Below, in pieces: positions 1 through 22,876 of a DNA stretch of 64,000 bases. The translations under genes were made by a program, and so were the position numbers. Every line of letters begins with the position of its first letter. The first letter of the stretch is position 1. Source of the stretch: Rhea pennata (Eukaryota > Chordata > Aves > Rheiformes > Rheidae); contig NW_026907680.1 of assembly GCF_028389875.1 (NCBI RefSeq), forward strand, positions 1,984,001 through 2,048,000. The letters are read 5' to 3'. The notes under the pieces are model-generated. The model saw only the letters and a list, made by a program, of their open reading frames with translations, was not told the origin of the DNA and did not search any database.

Positions 1-608
1 ATGAGCAGGGATAAAAGACAACGTCCTTTCAGATCGCATCTAATTAAATTAACCAAAAATCGGTGTAAGCGCTAACTTGGCGCCTGTTATGCCCGTCTGG
101 AATCTCTTGGATCTTGTGAATCCGGCAGTTGGCCGCGTTGCAGTAACTGTCTTTTCAAGGGACTGCTCGCCAGCGAGCGGCTGGGTACAACTGCGGGAGA
201 CACGTCCCAGCTGCGCTGTTGCATTCCACCCCCAAACGCGGCAAGCGCGGGTTCATTGCTGAGCCCTGCGGGCAGTTAAGCTCTTTAGAGTGCTTGAAGA
301 GTAAATGCAAGAGAAATAGCAAGGGGGTTTTAAATATGATTTGTTAAGGTGAGGAGCCAAATAGAAAAGACCTGCCTGGAGTTCCTGTTTAGATACATTT
401 CATCAGTAAAAAACAATACAACGTTTTACAGAGTATCCTCCCCAAAACTGTACAGAAATTACAAACATTTCCCCTCTGTCCATAAAGCAGAGTTTAAATT
501 ATCCCATTTCATAGTCCATATTCAAGGCAACAAGTGAAACGATGCTGCTCAGTTCGTCTTGTAGGAGAAGCAGGATCGTTCTTCTGAACTGCAGTCCTGC
601 TAGAGATG

Positions 609-12665
<12,057 letters not shown>

Positions 12666-13190
12666 TTAGATTCTCACTCTGTACAAGACCTTTAAAAAAG
12701 TAAAAAAGCAAAAAGAAATTACATAAAAGGACTTCACATTGAGGTACCAAATCGTGTGTAGTGTTAAGAATGAGCTTCAGTGGTTTAAAAACAAAAAACA
12801 AAAAACAAAAACAAAAAACCCAAAACAATATTCCTCTTATAAACTGCATAAGCACTGTCACCTCTTCACAGTGAAACAGTTTCCATTTTCTCCACTGAGG
12901 TACAGAGGACAGAAAAGAGAGCCAGATTCCAACAGCGTTTTTGAGAAATAGCATTTTTCGGAATGCTGAGGCAACACTGCCTTCTCCAAGCAAGGAAAAC
13001 AGACCAAGAAAACATCTTGCACAACCTGGCAGTTTTCCTACTGAAAACACCCACCTATCTCCTTCTGTCAGCTCAGGACAGCTCTGTACCCTCCCCACAC
13101 CGTCCCCCCTTTACACCACAAAATGCCCTATGTAACAGAAATAACGCTTCCTACATATTCTACTCCTCTCATCACTCTAGCACACACCAT

Positions 13191-13213
13191 GCCACACACA
13201 CACACACACACGC
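13191..13213. repeat. (CA)n microsatellite at the CpG-island edge
   Basis: An uninterrupted CA dinucleotide run passes into CG-rich sequence. The related segment near 13850-13870 lacks the expansion. Confidence 0.85.
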
Positions 13214-13382
13214 GCGGGCGCGCTTGTCACCCGCCGGCAGCCCGCCGCACTCCCAGGCCTCGCTGCCAGGCCCTGAGTCGGCAGCGACACCGCCGCTCCG
13301 CTCCGCTCCGCCCCCGAGGGCGCCGCGGCCCAGGCCCAGGCCCAGGCCCCGCCCGCCGCCCCCACCGCAGCCGCCTCCAACG

Positions 13383-13406
13383 ATTGGTCGCGCGGACGTG
13401 ACGTCA
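13383..13406. promoter_or_regulatory. Proximal CCAAT box + CRE pair
   Basis: ATTGG (inverted CCAAT) at 13383-13387 is followed by the palindromic CRE TGACGTCA at 13399-13406, inside the CpG island. These match NF-Y and CREB/ATF consensus sites. The same pair occurs at 14128-14153. Confidence 0.65.
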
Positions 13407-14127
13407 CTGGAGCAGTTCTGCGGGGGGGGGAACGCCGTTGCCGGGGAGATGCCGTTAACGGCGGGGGGGGGAGGGGGGCGGGGGAGACGACTCCGCTTTT
13501 GAAAAACAACGTTCGCCCGTGCACAGCCCGGCCGCTTTCCTACTGAAAACCCCCGCCCGTGTCCGTCTCCAGACCCTCCGCACACCCCCCCGCCTTTACG
13601 CCACAAAATGCCGCACACAACAGCAGTAACACTGGCCACTTTCCCTGCTCCTCCCATCAGCGCAGGAAACTGCCACGCCTCCCCCGGCCACAGGCTTCAA
13701 AACCTCTCAGCTACTTCCTCGCTGAACACAAACATACAAGAGTTACCTCAGAGAACACGCGGTTTAACTGAAATGACAGGATTTCACACGCACAGCCCTC
13801 TCCCACCTCCACCACCCTAGACCCTTCCCCACACCCCCCCCACTCTGGCACACACCACGACACGCACGGACACTTGTCACCTGCCAGCGGCCCGCCGCGC
13901 TCCCAGGCCTCGTTGACAGGCGCTGAGCGCGCACGCCCCGGCTCCCCCGCAGCCAAACCCCGCCGACCACAAGCAGACTCGGCCCCGCAACTAGCAGGCG
14001 CCCCGGGAGGGCGGCGACACCGCCGCTCCGCTCCGCTCCGCCCCCGAGGGCGCCCAGGCCCCGCCCCAGGCCCTGGCTCCGCCTTCCGACCTCGCCGCAG
14101 CCGCCCTCACCGCAGCCGCCTCCAACG

Positions 14128-14153
14128 ATTGGTCGCGCGGACCCGTGACGTCA
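14128..14153. promoter_or_regulatory. Distal CCAAT box + CRE pair (duplicate)
   Basis: ATTGG at 14128-14132 and TGACGTCA at 14146-14153 repeat the proximal pair with almost the same spacing (two extra bases) and the same flanks (GGTCGCGCGGAC). Confidence 0.65.
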
Positions 14154-14714
14154 CTGGAGGCAGTTCCGCGGGGGCGGGGACGCCGTTGCCAGGGGGACGC
14201 CGTTGCCAGGGGGACGCTCGCGCAGCCGCCCCGGACGCCCCGGCCGATGGCGCCTGCCCGACCCGGCCGCAAGCGGCGCCAGGCGCCATGGCGGCCCCAG
14301 CGCGGCAGCCGCGACGCCCCCCGCACCCTGCTGCCCGCCTTGGCCGCCACCGGCCGTGCCCACACCCGGCCGTACCCTTCCCCTGCTCGGCTCCCACTAC
14401 GGCCGCGTGCGGGCACACCCCCCGGCTGCCCCACGCCAGAGCCTGGCCAAATGTGTTGCTCCTGCCTGCAAACCTCACCACGAAGAGCAGGGAGGAATAA
14501 AAGCACCGCTGGCCGCTGAAAGGGAGCACAACGAGTTACAGCAGACCGCTCTGTGAGCGCGGGCCAGCGGACAACCTCAGCTGCTCCAAAACCCTTCCTG
14601 CCTTTGCCTCAGATCCCAAGCACCAACCTGAAAGTAAGAAAGCCTAAAAAAGGAGATTAACTACAAGCCTAGACCGCACAGTTATCGATAAACACAGTGT
14701 CTAATGCTTGGCCA

Positions 14715-14817
14715 CTCTGTGCAGTGTGCTGTAGGTGACCCTGCTTGAGCAGGGGGGGTTGGACGAGATGATCTCCAGAGGCCCCTTCCAACCTCCACCC
14801 TTCGATGATTCTGTGAT
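14715..14817 (+). mobile_element. CR1 LINE 3' tail truncated by the A-block junction
   Basis: The last 100 bp of a CR1 (TAGGTGACCCTGCTTGAGCA .. TTCCAACCTCC .. GATTCTGTGATGGG). The same insertion at 53175-53617 is longer, so here the duplication breakpoint cut the element. Confidence 0.8.
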
Positions 14818-15864
14818 GGGCGCTTTCTCTCGCTTTTTCTCCTGCTGTGGGGGGAATGGAAAATGTGTGGAGGACAAAGAGGCTAGAAGCTGGTCTGAGG
14901 TGCAGATCCTTACCGAGGCTTGTCAGTCTGCAGAGAGAAGGGGACTCAATCCTCATGTAGTGCTGATGAAAGTCTCCCTGAGCAGGCTCTCAAGCAAAGC
15001 TCCTGCATTTGCAGATGCGCACGCACCAGATGGAACGATGAAGCCTGGTCCTCCAGAATCGCCATTGCTAGTGAGGGGCCGCAGGCTTTGCCCTGACTTG
15101 GGCTTGCTGGAGTGTCAAGGTGCAGCAGAGTGGCACTTGGAGGAGGCTCTCCTTCAGCAGCTTAAAGGCCTGCCAGCTTTCTTGAGCTCCTTTGCCCTTC
15201 TGAGGTGCCTCCCCTGGCGTCCCCCTAGCAGGTCTCTGCAGAAGGGGAAGCCTGCTCGCCTCAAGGCCAGCCTCTGGGCTCTGCTGCTCTCCTTCCTACC
15301 TGCCCTCGGTCTCTGCAACTCCACTAGTTCCCGGGTGCTACAGCCCAGGTGGCCATGGATGCTGCTGGCACCAAGCCTCTGGGGTGGCCGCTTCCCCTTC
15401 TGGCCCTGGGCACCCGCCTTCTTCCCCTCACACCTGCAAAAGCCCAGCACTCAAGGGCACCCAAGACACACACAAGAGCTGGCAGTTCCCTCCCACCACG
15501 ACGCCAGCACTGGGCCCCAGCAAGGGGGGCCCAGGCTCAAGCACTTCCTCCCCTCAGAGGCGTACAGCAGCTTTTTCCTCCTCTCCCGACAGGCCCCCTG
15601 GCCCCAGGACATGCGTTGGCCATGGCACGGCCCTCTCCACGCCTCTCTCCGGCACCAACAAGACGCAGCACACCCCTAGGCCACAGCCACCACAGCTGCA
15701 GCCAAAGAGCTACAGCATGACCGCGGCAGAGAGCTGCCCTGGCAGCAGCCCCCAAGCCCTGACTCCTCAGCTCTGCTCTTCAGGCCTCTCCAAAGTTCCC
15801 ATGCTGCAAACGGATGATCTCACTGCACACCCAGCCAAGAGCCACCCGACTTGGGGCAGTTGGT
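14818..15864. other. 3' flank of the tandem-unit gene, A copy
   Basis: GC-rich sequence between the CR1 tail and the serine exon, duplicated at 53618-54659 and in part at 30305-30925. Long open frames exist in three plus-strand frames at once; none has splice or homology support. No gene called. Confidence 0.5.
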
Positions 15865-15981
15865 TTAATTCAGCTTCAGAGAACTTCCTGGGTGCTCGCG
15901 TGGCTCACAAGTAGTGGTGGTGCTGCTGCTGCTGCTCCTGCTGCTACTTGGCTGTGTCTCTGCACACAGCTCTTCTAACCC
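15865..15981 (-). CDS. Terminal serine-rich exon, A copy (short form)
   Basis: An acceptor CTTCTTCCCAG is followed by 39 codons in phase 0 ending in TAA. The start is GLEELCAETQ, then a short serine run, then the conserved tail CEPREHPGSSLKLN. The same acceptor phase, start and tail occur in copies B and C, where the middle is hugely expanded. Function unknown; the preceding exon is probably 16648-16999. Confidence 0.5.
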   Translation of the reverse strand, partial: GLEELCAETQPSSSRSSSSSTTTTCEPREHPGSSLKLN

Positions 15982-16647
15982 CTGGGAAGAAGGTAGAAAT
16001 GAACAGGCTGTGTTCTGCCCCACTAGAAAGGCTGAGAAAGTCTGCAGAGTAGTGCAGGCTAGTGTTCGCTGATGGTTTTGCTATATTGACTGTCATGGGA
16101 CTTGAGACCTTGTTTGGACACTGCTAATCTGTTGTGAACCAAGACTGGGGGGTACCTGTGTCCAGTATTCAGCAGTCAAGGAGAGCTTTGCAAAGGGGCA
16201 CACCAACACTGGAAGCATTCCTTTGCGCTCAGCTACTCAGATTTTGCAGGTGCCACTGTTGAAGGCCATTCTCAGCACTCAACAGCTGCCCCCTTGGCTG
16301 GAAGGCAAGGCTGAGCCCAGGCCAGCCCTGTGGCTTGCTCATGGGGCAATGGGGTTGCACCTTGTCTCTCTCGCTCGGCCTCAGAGCCCTCCTGCTTCTC
16401 TCCTCCCCTACTCCCTCAACCCTGCTCCCATTTGCAGAAACAGCCCTTCAGCTCCACAGCAGTGCTGGGCTTTTGCTGGGGGCTGCGGAGAGGGACTTAG
16501 TGACAGGCTTTAAGCCACATCAAGCCCATGTCAGGAAAAGTCACAGCACGCTCTAGGCAGCACAGTGGCTCCGGGATTACAAGTGGCACCCCTTGCTGCC
16601 TCACTGCCCCTCAGTTCTGCCAGGCTTCTCCTGGAGCTGCCACATAC

Positions 16648-16999
16648 CTGCCCTGTCTTGCAAGGCCCCTCTTGACTGTCCAGTCCTTCCTCCTCTTCCT
16701 CTAGGCAGGAGAAGTAGACCTTCAGGGTCACTTGCTTGTCTTCTCCCAGCTGGTATTGGATGATCTTTTGAATACTGGGCTTTTCTTCAGCCAGATTCTC
16801 AGCACCCTCCTGCACCTGCAAGACAACTCCACACTGTGCAATGTGCCCCACTTCCAAGTCCACTCCGCTGCTCTCCACATGTTCCTCATCAGCATCTGGA
16901 GACTGCAGGACCTCGGCAATCACCAGGCCCCTGGCTCTGGCTTGGCCTGGGCCCCCCGCCGGACAACGGCTGCTGCAGGCAGGGACTCTGCAGCCCCAG
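16648..16999 (-). CDS. Glu-rich penultimate exon, A copy
   Basis: An acceptor GCTCTTCTGCAG at the upstream end and a donor GGGCAG|GTATGT at 16648 frame 352 nt. The open frame includes ARGLVIAEVLQS, HVESSGVDLEVGHIAQCG and LKVYFSCLEEEEEGLD and ends in phase 0, matching the phase of the serine exon. The C copy (56195-56490) preserves the frame. No domain recognised; the high Glu content suggests an acidic or coiled region. Confidence 0.5.
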
Positions 17000-17214
17000 C
17001 TGCAGAAGAGCAAGGGGCTCCACAACATTCCCCAGCTACATCACAGCCTGAGCAGGGTTCCCTGCCTTTCCCATGGGATCAGTCTCCGATGTCTCCTGCT
17101 GCCAAATAAATTGTGGAGGGCATTGTCACTTCCAGGAGCAGCAAGTGCGGGCTTCAGCATGGTGGTTTTCTTGAAGGGAAGGTTACTTACACTCTCCTTT
17201 GAACCTTGTTTTGA

Positions 17215-20130
17215 ACCTTCCTGTCAGCATCCTTTTGCCCCAAAGGAAAGCTGAACAAGGCTGAATATCCCTTTCTTGTTTGCACCAAGCATCTCAATAA
17301 TCACGCAGCTAAGCAGAAACTGCCCATCTTCTATCACAGAAAGAACCAGAAATTCCACTGCCACCAGAAAGAGGACCCCAGTGGCTCTACAGGCGTGTTC
17401 ATGGAGAGTGCAGCACTGAGAGATGCATTGTAAAACTAGAGCACCGCCTTTGAACTCAAAGCCCTGGACAAAGTCAGCCAGGGCTCAAAGAAGGGCACTG
17501 GAAGGGCTCTTGTACAACCAGCAACCACAGGACAATGCATTTGCAGAATGCAGGCTAGCACAAGAAGGACCCCAGTCAGGAACACTTACCACTCCTGTGT
17601 TCTGATGGCCTACATTCACAGGCTGTGTAGCACGTACCCTAGCTTCTGGACGTGGTTTCTTTCCACCTGCTGCTGCATTCTGTGCAGAGCACTGTGAGGA
17701 GACTGGGAATGGACTGCAAATATACACACGGGGAGGTGGTATGAGCACAGGGGGAGTAGGATCTCCACTCCCCCCTCACAAGCTGGGCACCTGCTTCTGC
17801 AGCAGAAGGCAGTGCTGCAGCAGAAGCACAGGGGTTCCACTGACTGCAGGTACATCAACAGCTGTGAAGACTACCCCCAAATAAAACACTCAGGGCTGCA
17901 CATCATGCCCGAAAGAGAGCTCTAAGCTCGCCCACAGCATGACTTTCTCTCCATGCAGTGAGGATAGAAGCAGGGTCATCTACAGGACAGGCTCCAACTC
18001 ATACCACTACCCCTGTCCTGCCACATGCATTAACCACTGCTCCATGGCCCCAAAGACTCTGTGTTCAGGGATGGGCAATGGATGGTTGCTGGGCTCCCAG
18101 TGTCAAAGAAGGAGAAAGGCATCAAGGCAGTCAAGCACAAAGCTCTGAGCAGGTGGGAGCCAGCACAGAGCTCTGAAGAACCCTTCCCCACAGACAGAGC
18201 CCATATGAAGGCGGAGCATGCGTGCAGGTCACTGGGACTCAGCCGCTGGGAAGCCTTGCTCCCAAAGCACTTTCAGAGCAGCCTGCCCCAGCCCTGGCAA
18301 TGCAGCCCTAACCAACCTGTGCTGGGTGGCTGCTCCCTTCATCAGGCAGGGGGGGAAGAAGCAAGGCAAAGTACTCACGTTGGAAAAATACTTGGAAGAG
18401 GAGTAGAGGACAAAAGAGGAGCCGCTCTAGTGGCTGTGAACATTGATTCCCTCATCACCTTCATCTGCAAAGGTGAGAAAGAGAGGTGAGATGCTGCCAA
18501 GGAAAGGATCTTGCTGCTCACAAGGGCAGCCCATGTTTCCATGCTTCAGAGAAGAAGCTGCCTCTCAGAATTGCAGAAACAACCCTTGCTCTTGCTCTGC
18601 AGCCCCTCCATTCTACACAACAACAGCTGTGGGGGAATAGGGGAGAATGGCTAAAAGCTCTGGCAGGCTTTTGTCGAGGGCAAGAGCCGAGAGTCTGAGT
18701 TAAGAGAGCAGTTCCTGCCTATAGAGAATTCAAGGGAGGGAAGCCCAGGGGAAGGCAGCTCACTAAACTCTAGGGAAATGTGTCGGTCAGCCTGCTAGGG
18801 AGGATGAGAGAGAGCAGTGGGGGCTGCAATACATCTGTTTTACCAGGAGGAAACGTTTTTCTCAGTCCCTGCGCTCATCCTTTCCCTAAACCTTCCTGTC
18901 AGCACCCTTTTGCTCTGAAAGGCAGTTGAGCAAGGCTGAACATCCCTTTCTTGTTCAGACCAAGCATCTGAATAATCACACAGCTGAGCAAAAACTCTCC
19001 ATCTCGTATTACAGAAAGGCTCAGTGCTTCCATGGCCACCAGAAAGAGCAGTGTGTTCATGGAGAGTGCAGGAGTTACAGATATATTGTAAAACTAGTGC
19101 ACAAGTGGCATTTCTGAAAGCAAAGCCCCAGGGAAAGTCCGACAAGGCTAAGCAGAACCCATGGGAAGGGCCCTTCTACAGCCAGTGCCCAGAGCACAAT
19201 GCTTTGGCAGAAAGCAAGCTGGCAAAAGAAGGACCTCCATCAGGAGCACCTACCTCTGTTGACTTCTGATGGCCATGTACAGGCCACGCAGCTGCTGCTC
19301 GAGCTTCTGGCATTTGCGTCCTCCTGCCCAGTAATTCCTTCTTCGCAGAATGTGAGTGAATTCCTGGAAGCATGCTGCAAATACACACCGCGGGGATGTG
19401 TGCCACAGGACACTCAGGACTGCACAACATGCCCAAAAGAAAACTCGAGGAGCCCACAGTTGAGACTTTTTCTCCAGGCACCAAGGAGAGCAGCAGCGTC
19501 AGCTCCAAGGACAGGCTCCAGCACACACCATTACCCACTGTCCTGAGCACTCCAGTAGCCACTGCTGTGTAGCCCCCAAGGACAAGCTTTCTTGGAAGCT
19601 TCAGAAATGGAACCGGGAATAACTGCTCCGTCCCTTGCAGTCCTTCTCTCTTCAGGCACTTATGTCCCTCCTTCCCATCCTCTTCAAAGAGCCCAAACAA
19701 CCTGTCCTTGCCTCTAAGGGCTGCCTGAGCCAAGGGCACATCCTCTCGAGCCTGCTGCTCGCCACCCCTGACTGCTGCCTGGAAATGACCTTCCTTCCTC
19801 CTTGCTGCTGGCAGTCAAAGGAAGGGCATTGCCCAAGGGGAAACACCACAGCTTTGGGGAGATATTCACCCAAGGCATCCTCCCCTCCAGCAGCATTCCT
19901 TGCAGCCCTCTCTTCCACCTCACTCCTCTCTACTAGGCTGCTCACCACAGCTCTACATGCCTGGAGACATTGTTGGCAAAGGATTCTGTGGCAGCAGGCA
20001 CAGAGGCTCTCTCTCACCTGAAACAGGGCCCTCCTGCCTCTTCCAGGCCCTGCATGTATGTGCACACACATAGACTCCCCTTTGCATTCACATCCACCAA
20101 CTCTGCACAAGTGTGTGTCATGCTTCAGTG
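17215..20130 (-). repeat. Tandem array of about 1.65-kb units, A (two units)
   Basis: Landmarks repeat with a 1660-1675 bp period: a GTGTGTATTTGCAG-type acceptor (17716 and 19375), a block encoding FLLSCVIIQMLG..KKGMFSLA, a small exon MKVMRDS..FPT with TTTGCAG/GTGAGT signals, and a block VRAALPGLGQAALKVLWEQ. Several of these hit stops in one or more units, so the units are partly decayed or the exon limits are not right. The minus-strand exon at 19255-19376 is open and reads like a short coiled coil (RRRNYWAGGRKCQKLEQQL). Confidence 0.65.
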
Positions 20131-20373
20131 ACACACAGAGATGCCAGCCAGTGGGGTGTAGTCACACTCTGTTGGTGCCAGCCACCAGAGGGGACTTCAA
20201 AGGAAGAAAAGGGCTCCTAGCTCCCAAAATTCATCCACAACTCTGCAAACAGCCTCTGCTCCTTGGCCTTGCTGCCAGCAGGGCTCCGATTTCACTTTGA
20301 CATACAAAGCTCGATCCTGTCCTGGCCACAAAAGACATCCTCCGCCTTTCCTCCTGCCTAACTGCATACTCAC

Positions 20374-20607
20374 AGGTCTGAGCAAACAACGCACACCCTG
20401 CGGCAAAGCTCACACCAACACCTCCCTCTTCACAAGGCTTGACAAGAGCATGCAGACTTTTCCTCAGCCTCCAAAATTGCCCTGAGACACCCAGCACTGC
20501 TCTCCGCAAATGAGCAGCATCCACATTTATTTCACCTACGCGCTAGGAGAAAAGGCCCTCCTCTTCCAAAAGGACCACTTACATTGACTTTCCCAAAGGT
20601 CTGGAAG
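20374..20607 (-). CDS. Two upstream exons of the A copy
   Basis: A 25-nt exon (20583-20607; acceptor TGCTTTCAG, donor AAT|GTAAGT) ends in phase 0. A 169-nt exon (20374-20542; acceptor TTTTCTCCTAG, donor ACCT|GTGAGT) begins in phase 0. Joined they read FQTFGKVN then RVGEINVDAAHLRRAVLGVS, QFWRLRKSLHALVKPCEE and so on. Copy C has the same two exons with matching phase. Protein family not recognised; the Arg/Lys/Leu-rich stretch looks helical. Confidence 0.45.
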
Positions 20608-20728
20608 CTGAAAGCAGAAGCAGCAGCGGAAAGAAGCCAAGAGCAGGCTCTGACAGGCACTTGCTCCGGGCTGCCCAGCCAGCAAGAGAGGCCTAGTCCT
20701 CATGGCAGAGTTTAAAAGGCATTCAGGC

Positions 20729-21720
20729 GGCACGGCTCCCTTCTGCCGGGGAGGGCGGCAGGGCTGTGTGAGCAGGGTGTGCGTGCAGCCAGGTGTGCCC
20801 AGGGCTGTGCCTGAGAGCAGTGTCCTGGGAGGTCAGGGTGCCCAGGGCCATGCCTCTGCCACCTGCGATGGTCAGCACTCAGCCCGCCTGGGCAACTGCC
20901 TGCAGGGCTGTAGGGAGAAGCCGTGGGGGGAAGGAGCAGCCCACAAAAGGGCAGGATCACAGTGCCCCAGATCAGAGGCTGTGTGGGGCAAGGCTGCTCA
21001 GAGCTGCTGCTCAGCCCCAGGAGCTTGCCCGGAGGAAAGTCAAGGCAGGGACGACTCCACAGGGAAAGAGGTTTCCCCAGTGTTGGCTTTCTGTTCCACG
21101 CTGTTTTTTGGGGGGAAGGGAAAAGGAGGTGCCAAGGCTGGAGAAGAGCTGGAGACTGGGGAGGCTGCTGAGGGGTCAGCAGGTCTGTGAGGAAGCTCAG
21201 AAAGTGCTTTTGCCCCTGCTCTGCCCATGCACAGCAGCAGCAGCAGCAGCTCTGCTGGCCCCAGGAGCCTTTTTGGAGCTGCTCCTTGGCACCTGCCAAG
21301 AGGTGCGTGCCCCGAAGCAGTGCCCTGCTGCTGGGAGGGATCTCTGGGGCACAGACAAGTGCCCCAGAAGTGGGCTGGGGTCTGTTGGCTAAGGCAGGCA
21401 ATGGACGCAGGAGAGGGCATTTGGTGCTGTCAGGAAAAGCTGCAGGCAGTGGAGCCATGGTGCGAGAAGGGGAGGAAGGTAGAGCAGAAGTGCGGTGGGA
21501 GGGAGAGTTAGGGAATTTAGCTCTCTTCCCCTCCAGTGCAGACGTTTTCTTCCCAGAAAACCCCACATGGCCTCTGCCAGCCCGCAGAGCCTCTGCCCCA
21601 CAGACCCCAGGGCAGGCACTACCTTCTCTGCAGACAGACCTCTGGCTGAGGAGAGGGTCTGACTCCAACGAGATGTTACTCCAGCCTAGGCCTCTCTTGC
21701 AAAGGCTGGAGCAGCAGCAA
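20729..21720. other. Unique GC-rich stretch, no gene supported
   Basis: Lies between the end of A/C homology and the start of the triplicated cluster. It includes a CAG-rich run near 21232-21250 and a 347-codon minus-strand open frame of low-complexity composition. No splice logic or known family was seen. Confidence 0.4.
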
Positions 21721-22876
21721 GTACACGGAGGTTCTGCTTGCAGACTGCAGCTCACTAAGTGCTTGAGGCCAGTGTTGCGAGAGCTGCTGGTGCTTCAGCA
21801 CAGTCTTTCTAGCACAGGCTGGAACAGCAGCAAGTAAATGCAGAACCGCAAAGAATGCAGTGATTGCCCCAACAGGGTCTTCTTCCAGCAGCCTGGGGCC
21901 TGGGAGCTTCCTCAGCCAGACGCAGGACTCACGAAGCCTTTGTCCGCTTGGTCCTTCCAGAAGCACACCCCCACCTTGGGCTGAAAGCACACCGTCAACC
22001 TGTGGCAGGGTCACATGCGCCTCCTTGCTTGGCTTCTCTCTTCCTCTTCAAAGCACTTCTGCTGGGCTTCTTCTCACCTCTGCAGGGCAAGGAGATTCGG
22101 CTTTCAGCGACCTCTCTCTTGCCTCTCCTTCCTGACCAAGAGCTGTTCGCTCACAGCCTGCCCCGGTCTATGCAAAGTTCAGATGTGGTCATTTTCTCCC
22201 CAACAGGCCTCACTCCTCCTGCAGCAAATACCCTCTGGCACTTTATTGCCCAGCCATTCCCTGTGCTTTGGTCCTTCTGTAGCTCTTATTTGGGGAGCCT
22301 AAAACATGGAGAGGAATGAGTGGTTCTGGTTTTGGTTTGTTTGAAAAGGTTGATCCCTACCAGAAGCAAGCAAGGCAGAAAGACATCTTGGGCTGGCGTT
22401 TTCCTCCAGACCACGATTGTCGCAGCAGAGAGTCAGCTGCCTGTATGGGAGCATGATTTGGATCGGAAAAGGGCACGGGATCTCCTCATCACAAAGGCCT
22501 TAAGCCATACTGGGGAGCCAAAGCCCTCAGGGAAAGCCCACAATTTTCTCAGCCCGGTCTTCAAGTATGGCCTCAGAAGGCAAGTGGGCCTCTTGGCATG
22601 CTGGGCTGCCACCTTCAGCAGGAGCGCTCCTGAAGGGGTTGAATTCTTGCTTTTCTCTTTACTCATACAGTTTCAAGAAGAAAACAAGAACTCCCCGGCC
22701 TTGTCCCCTGCCACACTGAGATAACTGTGGCTCCTACGGGCTCCATTTGCACAACCACCCAGGAAGAGTCTGCATAGGTATTGTCAGAGAAGGAAAGCTC
22801 CTCAGATCCACTGGAGATGTGGGCCTTCCGCTTGTGTATGCAGTGTGCTTCCCAGGCTCCGACAAAGGAAAGGCAG

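Larger units (their letters stand above)
13170..14480 (-). promoter_or_regulatory. CpG-island promoter of TMEM209, internally duplicated
   Basis: A strongly CpG- and GC-rich region lies just upstream of the TMEM209 start exon. Two related segments about 745 bp apart each carry the same GC-rich 'cgctccgctccgctccgccc' string, an inverted CCAAT box, a perfect CRE, and a minus-strand candidate donor for a first exon (GGCGG|GTGACAAG at 13230 and GGCAG|GTGACAAG at 13880). A further partial repeat relates about 13.03 kb and 13.53 kb. Inference: alternative first exons or promoters. No divergent gene is recognised on the other side, because DNA beyond about 14.7 kb is duplicated material. Confidence 0.75.
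14715..20728 (-). repeat. A-block: first copy of a tandem-unit gene family
   Basis: Colinear with 53515-62900 (C-block). It opens inside a CR1 tail at 14715 and diverges abruptly from C at about 20728. It contains the 3' flank, the terminal serine exon (38 residues here), a Glu-rich exon, two 1.65-kb units and two upstream exons. The family's coding direction is minus. I do not recognise the gene. Confidence 0.8.

Noticed and set aside
14735..15679. 314-codon plus-strand open frame, with a 302-codon counterpart at 53566-54474
   Set aside because: It starts inside a CR1 tail, overlaps other long open frames on the same strand, and is conserved only as far as the recent duplication explains. 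No splice or homology support.
20712..21755. 347-codon minus-strand open frame
   Set aside because: Low-complexity Ser/Pro/Cys composition in GC-rich DNA with open frames on both strands; no recognisable domain.
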